A stretch of DNA of 64,000 nt from Paratinospora sagittata (lineage: Eukaryota; Streptophyta; Magnoliopsida; Ranunculales; Menispermaceae): positions 11,718,620 through 11,782,619 of the forward strand of contig CM069594.1 of the NCBI GenBank assembly GCA_035771175.1, in the 5' to 3' direction. The notes beneath the pieces were generated by a model. That model saw nothing but the letters and a program-made list of their open reading frames with translations. It had not been told where the DNA came from and searched no databases. Below are positions 22,401-34,464 of the stretch, piece after piece. The translations under genes were made by a program, and so were the position numbers. Numbering within the stretch: the stretch's first letter is position 1; each line of letters begins with the position of its first letter.

Positions 22401-22948
22401 AACCTGCAACTTCTATTTTTATAAAACACTCATTCTCTGATTTTCAAAAATACAACACGCACGATTTTTGTAAGTTAGATTGAGCTTTCCAAAGTGTTTT
22501 TCAAGAGAAGAAAGTAATGATTCTTGCATTTGCCAAAACAAGCTTCGAATTGAATCAAAATTGCAATCTGTCTTGATGATAACGTCATTGTTCAGCAAGT
22601 TCTTCATTTTATCCCTTTTGTGCTTAGATTTGCAGAGGGTATCCATTGTTTTAAACTGTAAGTATATGAAGTGGTCTCGGTAAGATAACACATCAAAAAA
22701 GAACACAACACCTGTATTGCATCAAGAACACATCAAACAATAGCTTTCGAAGTCTACAAAGATCAAGCTCGAAGAACGAAGACATATCTCATGTCTAATG
22801 CATTAGTTTGATCTTTGGTGTGTAGGGTAACCTCTCGATCAAACTCAGCACTAAAACTCTGAAAATTGCAAAGTTTTCAAAATCACTTCGATATAGTATT
22901 TCATTTTGAAAAAATGTTTTCCGTAAGGTTTTAATCATATTTTCAATG
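19493..22948. repeat. Satellite block: monomers 12-14
   Basis: Monomers start at 19493, 20630 and 21795 with lengths 1,137, 1,165 and 1,154 bp. Monomer 12 lost 14 bp near 20417 (ATTGCATACAATAGC). Monomer 13 shares GACATTTCTTTTTTCTGG and CTAGAGGATTCCCATTG with monomer 9, and gained 13 bp at 21647. Monomer 14 shares TTTGGACAC and CCTTGATGATTCCC with monomer 10. Confidence 0.88.
21638..21691. repeat. Enlarged hairpin with a 13-bp insertion in monomer 13
   Basis: AGTTTGATC occurs twice here (21638-21646 and 21651-21659) with GAGA between. The first copy plus GAGA is the exact reverse complement of TCTCGATCAAACT at 21679-21691, so pairing grows from 9 bp to 13 bp. No other monomer in the window has this. 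Confidence 0.85.
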
Positions 22949-25900
22949 AGTTTTGAATTATTTAAAAGTGTTTTGAGTCAATGGAATGGTTCTTGAGTGT
23001 CAAAATATTAATTTTTCAAAAATAAGGCTATCCAGCAATTTGCCAAAATTCTCGAGAAGGCACTAGCGCACTATTAGTGTTGATAGCACGTTGATAGGGT
23101 TCTATAATAAGTCATTTGTTTTTTTTGGAAAGTTGTCTATAGCGCGCTATCCCTTTGAGGACTCGCTATAAAGCTGTTGCATTGATCCTTTCATTTTTAG
23201 TAAAATGGGCAATAGCGCGCTATAGGCCTTGATAACACGCTATCGGAAAGTCTAAAAAACTCAAGCTCTCTAGTTTGTGTATATCGACCTGCTATCTGTC
23301 AATAGAGAACATGATACACAACCAAATAGCACTCTATCCACGTCTGAGACCAAAATCAGATATTTCTAACGAGAAAAATGTGGGCACTTCTGCTTGCTCG
23401 ATTTTTCTATTCCTTACACAGTTTTGCCAGGTTATCTTAATTGAAATATGCTCTACTAACACCTAGATGATTCCCTTTGTCTCGCACGCCCAAAACAACT
23501 TTAGATTAAACAATGTTTTGAATTCAAATCATTTTGTACTCCCTTGCTCTTTAACCTGCAACTTCTATTTTTATAAAACACTCATTCTCTGATTTTCAAA
23601 AATACAACACGCACGATTTTTGTAAGTTAGATTGAGCTTTCCAAAAAGTTTTTCAAGAGAAGAAAGTAATGATTCTTGCATTTGCCAAAACAAGCTTCGA
23701 ATTGAATCAAAATTGCAATCGGTCTTAATGATAACGTCATTGTTCAGCAAGTTCTTCATTTTATCCCTTTTGTGCTTAGATTTGCAGAGGGTATCCATTG
23801 TTTTAAACTGTAAGTATATGAAGTGGTCTCGGTAAGATAACACATCAAAAAAGAACACAACACCCGTATTGCATCAAGAACACATCAAACAATAGCTTTC
23901 GAAGTCTACAAAGATCAAGCTCGAAGAACGAAAACATATCTCATGTCTAATGCATTAGTTTGATCTTTGGTGTGTAGGGTAACCTCTCGATCAAAGTCAG
24001 CACTAAAACTCTGAAAATTGCAAAGTTTTCAAAATCACTTCGATATAGTATTTCATTTTGAAAAAAATGTTTTCCGTAAGGTTTTAATCAAAATTTCAAT
24101 GAGTTTTGAATTATTTAAAAGTGTTTTGAGTCAATGGAATGGTTCTTGAGTGTCGAAATATTAATTTTTCAAAAATAAGGCTATCCAGCAATTTGCAAAA
24201 TTCTCGAGAAGGCACTAACGCACTATCAGTGTTGATAGCACGTTGATAGGGTTCCATAATAAGACATTTGTTTTTTCTGGAAAATTTTCTATATCGCGCT
24301 ATCCCCTTTGATGACTCGCTATAAAGCTGTTGCCTTAATCTTTTCATTTTTTGTAAAATGGGCAATAGCGCTCTATAGGCCTTGATAACACGCTATCGGA
24401 AAGTCTAAAAAACTCAAGTTCTCTAGTTTGTGTATATCGACCTGCTATCTGTCAATAGAGAACATGATACACAACCAAATAGCACTATATCCACGTCTGA
24501 GACAAAAATCAGATATTTCTAACGAGAAAAATGTGGGCACTTCTGCTTGCTCGTTTTTCTATTCCTTACTCAGTTTTGTCAGGTTATCTTAATTGAAATA
24601 TGCTCTACTAACTCCTAGTAATTCCCTTTGTCTCGCAGGCCCAAAACAACTTTAGATTAAACAATGTTTTGAATTCAAATCATTTTGTACTCACTTGCTC
24701 TTTAACCTACAACTTCTATTTTTATAAAACACTCATTCTCTGATTTTCAAAAATACAACACGCACGATTTTTGTAAGTTAGATTGAGTTTCCAAAGAGTT
24801 TTTCAAGAGAAGAAAGTAATGATTCTTGCATTTGCCAAAACAAGCTTCGAATTGAATCAAAATTGCAATCTGTCTTGATGATAACGTCATTGTTCAGCAA
24901 GATCTTCATTTTATCCCTTTTGTGCTTAGATTTGCAGAGGGTATCCATTGTTTTAAACTGTAAGTATATGAAGTGGTCTCGGTAAGATAACACATCAAAA
25001 AAGAACACAACACCTGTATTGCATCAAGAACACATCAAACAATAGCTTTCGAAGTCTACAAAGATCAAGCTCGAAGAACGAAGACATATCTCATGTCTAA
25101 TGCATTAGTTTGATCTTTGGTGTGTAGGGTAACCTCTCGATCAAACTCAGCACTAAAACTCTGAAAATTGCAAAGTTTTCAAAATCACTTCGATATAGTA
25201 TTTCATTTTGAAAAAATGTTTTCCGTAAGGTTTTAATCATATTTTCAATGAGTTTTGAATTATTTAAAAGTGTTTTGAGTCAATGGAATGGTTCTTGAGT
25301 GTCAAAATATTAATTTTTCAAAAATAAGGCTATCCAGCAATTTGCCAAAATTCTCGAGAAGGCACTAGCGCACTATTAGTGTTGATAGCACGTTGATAGG
25401 GTTCTATAATAAGTCATTTGTTTTTTTTGGAAAGTTGTCTATAGCGCGCTATCCCTTTGAGGACTCGCTATAAAGCTGTTGCATTGATCCTTTCATTTTT
25501 AGTAAAATGGGCAATAGCGCGCTATAGGCCTTGATAACACGCTATCGGAAAGTCTAAAAAACTCAAGCTCTCTAGTTTGTGTATATCGACCTGCTATCTG
25601 TCAATAGAGAACATGATACACAACCAAATAGCACTCTATCCACGTCTGAGAGCAAAATCATATATTTCTAACGAGAAAAATTTGGGCACTTCTGCTTGCT
25701 CGAATTTTCTATTCCTTACACAGTTTTGCCAGGTTATCTTAATTCAAATATGCTCTACTAACACCTAGATGATTCCCTTTGTCTCGCACGCCCAAAACAA
25801 CTTTAGATTAAACAATGTTTTGAATTCAAATCATTTTGTACTCACTTGCTCTTTAACCTGCAACTTCTATTTTTATAAAACACTCATTCTCTGATTTTCA

Positions 25901-28706
25901 AAAATACAACACGCACGATTTTTGTAAGTTAGATTGAGCTTTCCAAAGAGTTTTTCAAGAGAAGAAAGTAATGATTCTTGCATTTGCCAAAACAAGCTTC
26001 GAATTGAATCAAAATTGCAATCGGTCTTGATGATAACGTCATTGTTCAGCAAGTTCTTCATTTTATCCCTTTTGTGCTTAGATTTGCAGAGGGTATCCAT
26101 TGTTTAAAACTGTAAGTATATGAAGTGGTCTCGGTAAGATAACACATCAAAAAAGAACACAACACCCGTATTGCATCAAGAACACATCAAACAATAGCTT
26201 TCGAAGTCTACAAAGATCAAGCTCGAAGAACGAAAACATATCTCATGTCTAATGCATTAGTTTGGTCTTTGGTGTGTAGGGTAACCTCTCGATCAAACTC
26301 AACACTAAAACTCTGAAAATTGCAAAGTTTTCAAAATCACTTCGATATAGTATTTCATTTTGAAAAAATGTTTTCCGTAAGGTTTTAATCATATTTTCAA
26401 TGAGTTTTGAATTATTTAAAAGTGTTTTGGGTCAATGGAATGGTTCTTGAGTGTCAAAATATTAATTTTTCAAAAATAAGGCTATCCAGCAATTTGCCAA
26501 AATTCTCGAGAAGGCACTAGCGCACTATTAGTGTTGATAGCACGTTGATAGGGTTCTATAATAAGTCATTTGTTTTTTTTGGAAAGTTGTCTATAGCGCG
26601 CTATCCCTTTGAGGACTCGCTATAAAGCTGTTGCATTGATCCTTTCATTTTTAGTAAAATGGGCAATAGCGCGCTATAGGCCTTGATAACACGCTATTGG
26701 AAAGTCTAAAAAACTCAAGCTCTCTAGTTTGTGTATATCGACCTGCTATCTGTCAATAGAGAACATGATACACAACCAAATAGCACTCTATCCACGTCTG
26801 AGACCAAAATCAGATATTTCTAACGAGAAAAATGTGGGCACTTCTGCTTGCTCGATTTTTCTATTCCTTACACAGTTTTGCCAGGTTATCTTAATTGAAA
26901 TATGCTCTACTAACACCTAGATGATTCCCTTTGTCTCGCACGCCCAAAACAACTTTAGATTAAACAATGTTTTGAATTCAAATCATTTTGTACTCCCTTG
27001 CTCTTTAACCTGCAACTTCTATTTTTATAAAACACTCATTCTCTGATTTTCAAAAATACAACACGCACGATTTTTGTAAGTTAGATTGAGCTTTCCAAAG
27101 AGTTTTTCAAGAGAAGAAAGTAATGATTCTTGCATTTGCCAAAACAAGCTTCGAATTGAATCAAAATTGCAATCGGTCTTGATGATAACGTCATTGTTCA
27201 GCAAGTTCTTCATTTTATCCCTTTTGTGCTTAGATTTGCAGAGGGTATCCATTGTTTTAAACTGTAAGTATATGAAGTGGTCTCGGTAAGATAACACATC
27301 AAAAAAGAACACAACACCCGTATTGCATCAAGAACACATCAAACAATAGCTTTCGAAGTCTACAAAGATCAAGCTCGAAGAACGAAAACATATCTCATGT
27401 CTAATGCATTAGTTTGATCTTTGGTGTGTAGGGTAACCTCTCGATCAAAGTCAGCACTAAAACTCTGAAAATTGCAAAGTTTTCAAAATCACTTCGATAT
27501 AGTATTTCATTTTGAAAAAAATGTTTTCCGTAAGGTTTTAACCAAAATTTCAATGAGTTTTGAATTATTTAAAAGTGTTTTGAGTCAATGGAATGGTTCT
27601 TGAGTGTCGAAATATTAATTTTTCAAAAATAAGGCTATCCAGCAATTTGCAAAATTCTCGAGAAGGCACTAACGCACTATCAGTGTTGATAGCACGTTGA
27701 TAGGGTTCCATAATAAGACATTTGTTTTTTCTGGAAAATTTTCTATATCGCGCTATCCCCTTTGATGACTCGCTATAAAGCTGTTGCCTTAATCTTTTCA
27801 TTTTTTGTAAAATGGGCAATAGCGCTCTATAGGCCTTGATAACACGCTATCGGAAAGTCTAAAAAACTCAAGTTCTCTAGTTTGTGTATATCGACCTGCT
27901 ATCTGTCAATAGAGAACATGATACACAACCAAATAGCACTATATCCACGTCTGAGACAAAAATCAGATATTTCTAACGAGAAAAATGTGGGCACTTCTGC
28001 TTGCTCGATTTTTCTATTCCTTACACAGTTTTGCCAGGTTATCTTAATTGAAATATGCTCTACTAACTCCTAGTAATTCCCTTTGTCTCGCAGGCCCAAA
28101 ACAACTTTAGATTAAACAATGTTTTGAATTCAAATCATTTTGTACTCACTTGCTCTTTAACCTACAACTTCTATTTTTATAAAACACTCATTCTCTGATT
28201 TTCAAAAATACAACACGCACGATTTTTGTAAGTTAGATTGAGTTTCCAAAGAGTTTTTCAAGAGAAGAAAGTAATGATTCTTGCATTTGCCAAAACAAGC
28301 TTCGAATTGAATCAAAATTGCAATCTGTCTTGATGATAATGTCATTGTTGAGCAAGTTCTTCATTTTATCCCTTTTGTGCTTAGATTTGCAGAGGGTATC
28401 CATTGTTTTAAACTGTAAGTATATGAAGTGGTCTCGGTAAAATAACAACATCAAAAAAGAACACAACACCTGTATTGCATCAAGAACACAACAAACAATA
28501 GCTTTCGAAGTCTACAAAGATCAAGCTCGAAGAACGAAGACATATCTCATGTCTAATGCATTAGTTTGATCTTTGGTGTGTAGGGTAACCTCTCGATCAA
28601 ACTCAGCACTAAAACTCTGAAAATTGCAAAGTCTTCAAAATCACTTCGATATAGTATTTCATTTTGAAAAAATGTTTTCCGTAAGGTTTTAATCATAATT
28701 TCAATG
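22949..28706. repeat. Satellite block: monomers 15-19, with a three-monomer (3,454 bp) repeat
   Basis: Monomers start at 22949, 24102, 25251, 26403 and 27556. Monomers 15, 17 and 18 share CACTATTAGTG, AAGTCATTTG, CCCTTTGAGGACTCGC and GCATTGATCC. Monomers 16 and 19 share GAGTGTCGAAATATT, TTTTCTATATCGCGC and AGCGCTCTATAGG. Pairs 15/18 and 16/19 are both 3,454 bp apart. Monomer 16 differs from 19 in CTCGTTTTTCTATTCC and TTTTGTCAGG. Confidence 0.88.
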
Positions 28707-29858
28707 AGTTTTGAATTATTTAAAAGTGTTTTGAGTCAATGGAATGGTTCTTGAGTGTCAAAATATTAATTTTTCAAAAATAAGGCTATCCAGCAATTTG
28801 CAAAATTCTCGAGAAGGCACTAACGCACTATCAGTTTTGATAGCACGTTGATAGGGTTCTATAATAAGACATTTGTTTTTTCTGGTAAATTGTCTATAGC
28901 GCGCTATCCCCTTTGATGACTCGCTATAAAGGTGTTGCCTTAATCTTTTCATTTTTAGTAAAATGGGCAATAGCGCGCTATAGGCCTTGATAACACGCTA
29001 TCGAAAGTCTAAAAAACTCAAGCTCTCTAGTTTGTGTATATCGACCTGCTATCTGTCAATAGAGAACATGATACACAACCAAATAGCACTCTATCCACGT
29101 CTGAGACCAAAATCAGATATTTCTAACGAGAAAAATGTGGGCACTTCTGCTTGCTCGATTTTTCTATTCCTTACACAGTTTTGCCAGGTTATCTTAATTG
29201 AAATATGCTCTACTAACACCTAGATGATTCCCTTTGTCTCGCACGCCCAAAACAACTTTAGATTAAACAATGTTTTGAATTCAAATCATTTTGTACTCAC
29301 TTGCTCTTTAACCTGCAACTTCTATTTTTATAAAACACTCATTCTCTGATTTTCAAAAATACAACACGCACGATTTTTGTAAGTTAGATTGAGCTTTCCA
29401 AAGAGTTTTTCAAGAGAAGAAAGTAATGATTCTTGCATTTGCCAAAACAAGCTTCGAATTGAATCAAAATTGTAATCTGTCTTGATGATAACGTCATTGT
29501 TGAGCAAGTTCTTCATTTTATCCCTTTTGTGCTTAGATTTGCAGAGGGTATCCATTGTTTTAAACTGTAAGTATATGAAGTGGTCTCGGTAAGATAACAA
29601 CATCAAAAAAGAACACAACACCTGTATTGCATCAAGAACACATCAAACAATAGCTTTCGAAGTCTACAAAGATCAAGCTCGAAGAACGAAGACATATCTC
29701 ATGTCTAATGCATTAGTTTGATCTTTGGTGTGTAGGGTAACCTCTCGATCAAACTCAGCACTAAAACTCTGAAAATTGCAAAGTCTTCAAGATCACTTCG
29801 ATATAGTATTTCATTTTGAAAAAATGTTTTCCGTAAGGTTTTAATCATAATTTCAATG
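28707..29858. repeat. Satellite monomer 20
   Basis: A 1,152-bp monomer of the subtype with one G fewer in CGCTATCGAAAGTC (others have CTATCGGAAAG). The same subtype returns as monomers 25, 27, 29, 30 and 31. It also has the AACAACATCAAAAAAG and CACCTGTATTG variants in its second half. Confidence 0.88.
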
Positions 29859-32800
29859 AGTTTTGAATTATTTAAAAGTGTTTTGTGTCAATGGAATGGT
29901 TCTTGAGTGTCAAAATATTAATTTTTCAAAAATAAGGCTATCCAGCAATTTGCCAAAATTCTCGAGAAGGCACTAACGCACTATCAGTGTTGATAGCACG
30001 TTGATAGGGTTCTATAAGACATTTGTTTTTTCTGGAAAATTGTCTATATCGCGCTATCCCCTTTGATGACACGCTATAAAGCTGTTGCCTTAATCTTTTC
30101 ATTTTTAGTAAAATGGGCAATAGCGCGCTATAGGCCTTGATAACACGCTTTCGGAAAGTCTGAAAAACTCGAGCTCTCGGGTTTGTGTATATCGACCTGC
30201 TATCTGTCAATAGAGAACATGATACACAACCAAATAGCACTCTATCCACGTCTGAGACCAAAATCAGATATTTCTAACGAGAAAAATGTGGGCACTTCTT
30301 CTTGCTCGATTTTTCTATTCCTTACACAGTTTTGCCAGGTTATCTTAATTGAAATATGCTCTACTAACACCTAGATGATTCCCTTTGTCTCGCACGCCCA
30401 AAACAACTTTAGATTAAACAATGTTTTGAATTCAAATCATTTTGTACTCACTTGCTCTTTAACCTGCAACTTCTATTTTTATAAAACACTCATTCTCTGA
30501 TTTTCAAAAATACAACACGCACGATTTTTGTAAGTTAGATTGAGCTTTCCAAAGAGTTTTTCAAGAGAAGAAAGTAATGATTCTTGCATTTGCCAAAACA
30601 AGCTTCGAATTGAATCAAAATTGCAATCTGTCTTGATGATAACGTCATTGTTCAGCAAGTTCTTCATTTTATCCCTTTTGTGCTTAGATTTGCAGAGGGT
30701 ATCGATTGTTTTAAACTGTAAGTATATGAAGTGGTCTGGGTAAGATAACAACATCAAAATAGAACACAACACCCGTATTGCATCAAGAACACATCAAACA
30801 GTAGCTTTCGAAGTCTACAAAGATCAAGCTCGAAGAACGAAGACATATCTCATGTCTAATGCATTAGTTTGATCTTTGGTGTGTAGGGTAACCTCTCGAT
30901 CAAACTCAGCACTAAAACTCTAAAAATTGCAAAGTCTACAAAATCACTTCGATATAGTATTTCATTTTGAAAAAATGTTTTCCGTAAGGTTTTAATCAAA
31001 ATTTCAATGAGTTTTTAATTATTTAAAAGTGTTTTGAGTCAATGGAATGGTTCTTGAGTGTCAAAATATTAATTTTTCAAAAATAAGGCTATCCAGCAAT
31101 TTGCAAAATTCTCGAGAAGGCACTAACGCACTATCAGTGTTGATAGCACGTTGATAGGGTTCTATAATAAGACATTTGTTTTTTCTGGAAAATTGTCTGT
31201 AGCGCGCTATCCCCTTTGATGACTCGCTATAAAGCTGTTGCCTTAATCTTTTCATTTTTAGTAAAATGGGCAATAGCGCGCTATAGGCCTTGATAACACG
31301 CTTTCGGAAAGTCAGAAAAACTCGAGCTCTCGGGTTTGTGTATATCGACCTGCCATCTGTCAATAGAGAACATGACACACAACCGAATAGCACTCTATCC
31401 ACGTCTGAGACCAAAATCAGATATTTCTAACGAGAAAAATGTGGGCACTTCTGCTTGCTCGATTTTTCTATTCCTTACTCAGTTTTGCCAGGTTATCTTA
31501 ATTGAAATATGCTCTACTAACACCTTGTAATTCCCTTTGTCTCGCACGCCCAAAACAACTTTAGATTAAACAATGTTTTGAATTCAAATCATTTTGTACT
31601 CACTTGCTCTTTAACCTGCAACTTCTATTTTTATAAAACACTCATTCTCTGATTTTCAAAAATACAACACGCACGATTTTTGTAAGTTAGATTGAGCTTT
31701 CCAAAGAGTTTTCAAGAGAAGAAAGTAATGATTCTTGCATTTGCCAAAACAAGCTTCGAATTGAATCGAAATTGCAATCTGTCTTGATGATAACGTCATT
31801 GTTCAGCAAGTTCTTCATTTTATCCCTTTTGTGCTTAGATTTGCAGAGGGTATCCATTGTTTTAAACTGTAAGTATATGAAGTGGTCTCGGTAAGATAAC
31901 ACATCAAAAAAGAACACGACACCTGTATTGCATCAAGAACACATCAAACAATAGCTTTCGAAGTCTACAAAGATCAAGCTCGAAGAACGAAGACATATCT
32001 CATGTCTAATGCATTAGTTTGATCTTTGGTGTGTAGGGTAACCTCTCGATCAAACTCAGCACTAAAACTCTGTAAATTGCAAAGTCTTCAAAATCACTTC
32101 GATATAGTATTTCATTTTGAAAAAATGTTTTCCGTAAGGTTTTAATCATAATTTCAATGAGTTTTGAATTATTTAAAAGTGTTTTGTGTCAATGGAATGG
32201 TTCTTGAGTGTCAAAATATTAATTTTTCAAAAATAAGGCTATCCAGCAATTTGCCAAAATTCTCGAGAAGGCACTAACGCACTATCAGTGTTGATAGCAC
32301 GTTGATAGGGTTCTATAATAAGACATTTGTTTTTTCTGGAAAATTGTCTATATCGCGCTATCCCCTTTGATGACACGCTATAAAGCTGTTGCCTTAATCT
32401 TTTCATTTTTAGTAAAATGGGCAATAGCGCGCTATAGGCCTTGATAACACGCTTTCGGAAAGTCTGAAAAACTCGAGCTCTCGGGTTTGTGTATATCGAC
32501 CTGCTATCTGTCAATAGAGAACATGATACACAACCAAATAGCACTCTATCCACGTCTGAGACCAAAATCAGATATTTCTAACGAGAAAAATGTGGGCACT
32601 TCTGCTTGCTCGATTTTTCTATTCCTTACACAGTTTTGCCAGGTTATCTTAATTGAAATATGCTCTACTAACACCTAGATGATTCCCTTTGTCTCGCACG
32701 CCCAAAACAACTTTAGATTAAACAATGTTTTGAATTCAAATCATTTTGTACTCACTTGCTCTTTAACCTGCAACTTCTATTTTTATAAAACACTCATTCT

Positions 32801-34464
32801 CTGATTTTCAAAAATACAACACGCACGATTTTTGTAAGTTAGATTGAGCTTTCCAAAGAGTTTTTCAAGAGAAGAAAGTAATGATTCTTGCATTTGCCAA
32901 AACAAGCTTCGAATTGAATCAAAATTGCAATCTGTCTTGATGATAACGTCATTGTTCAGCAAGTTCTTCATTTTATCCCTTTTTGTGCTTAGATTTGCAG
33001 AGGGTATCGATTGTTTTAAACTGTAAGTATATGAAGTGGTCTGGGTAAGATAACAACATCAAAATAGAACACAACACCCGTATTGCATCAAGAACACATC
33101 AAACAGTAGCTTTCGAAGTCTACAAAGATCAAGCTCGAAGAACGAAGACATATCTCATGTCTAATGCATTAGTTTGATCTTTGGTGTGTAGGGTAACCTC
33201 TCGATCAAACTCAGCACTAAAACTCTAAAAATTGCAAAGTCTACAAAATCACTTCGATATAGTATTTCATTTTGAAAAAATGTTTTCCGTAAGGTTTTAA
33301 TCAAAATTTCAATGAGTTTTTAATTATTTAAAAGTGTTTTGAGTCAATGGAATGGTTCTTGAGTGTCAAAATATTAATTTTTCAAAAATAAGGCTATCCA
33401 GCAATTTGCAAAATTCTCGAGAAGGCACTAACGCACTATCAGTGTTGATAGCACGTTGATAGGGTTCTATAATAAGACATTTGTTTTTTCTGGAAAATTG
33501 TCTGTAGCGCGCTATCCCCTTTGATGACTCGCTATAAAGCTGTTGCCTTAATCTTTTCATTTTTAGTAAAATGGGCAATAGCGCGCTATAGGCCTTGATA
33601 ACACGCTTTCGGAAAGTCAGAAAAACTCGAGCTCTCGGGTTTGTGTATATCGACCTGCCATCTGTCAATAGAGAACATGACACACAACCGAATAGCACTC
33701 TATCCACGTCTGAGACCAAAATCAGATATTTCTAACGAGAAAAATGTGGGCACTTCTGCTTGCTCGATTTTTCTATTCCTTACTCAGTTTTGCCAGGTTA
33801 TCTTAATTGAAATATGCTCTACTAACACCTTGTAATTCCCTTTGTCTCGCACGCCCAAAACAACTTTAGATTAAACAATGTTTTGAATTCAAATCATTTT
33901 GTACTCACTTGCTCTTTAACCTGCAACTTCTATTTTTATAAAACACTCATTCTCTGATTTTCAAAAATACAACACGCACGATTTTTGTAAGTTAGATTGA
34001 GCTTTCCAAAGAGTTTTCAAGAGAAGAAAGTAATGATTCTTGCATTTGCCAAAACAAGCTTCGAATTGAATCGAAATTGCAATCTGTCTTGATGATAACG
34101 TCATTGTTCAGCAAGTTCTTCATTTTATCCCTTTTGTGCTTAGATTTGCAGAGGGTATCCATTGTTTTAAACTGTAAGTATATGAAGTGGTCTCGGTAAG
34201 ATAACACATCAAAAAAGAACACGACACCTGTATTGCATCAAGAACACATCAAACAATAGCTTTCGAAGTCTACAAAGATCAAGCTCGAAGAACGAAGACA
34301 TATCTCATGTCTAATGCATTAGTTTGATCTTTGGTGTGTAGGGTAACCTCTCGATCAAACTCAGCACTAAAACTCTGTAAATTGCAAAGTCTTCAAAATC
34401 ACTTCGATATAGTATTTCATTTTGAAAAAATGTTTTCCGTAAGGTTTTAATCATAATTTCAATG
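29859..34464. repeat. Satellite block: monomers 21-24, a duplicated dimer
   Basis: Monomers start at 29859, 31010, 32160 and 33315. Pairs 21/23 and 22/24 match. Monomers 21 and 23 share GTTTTGTGTCAATGG, ATGACACGC, TATCGATTG and GTCTGGGTAAG; 21 lacks 3 bp in TTCTATAAGAC and 23 has one extra T near 32980. Monomers 22 and 24 are both 1,150 bp and share AAAGTCAGAAAAAC, CTGCCATCTG and GACACACAACCGAATAG; I noticed no difference in their body. Confidence 0.9.

Noticed and set aside
31061..31414. 117-codon minus-strand frame in monomers 22, 24, 28, 32 and 45
   Set aside because: It spans the palindromic sub-repeat block. Its length depends on the subtype, and other monomers have stops or shifts. Best read as chance opening in satellite DNA.
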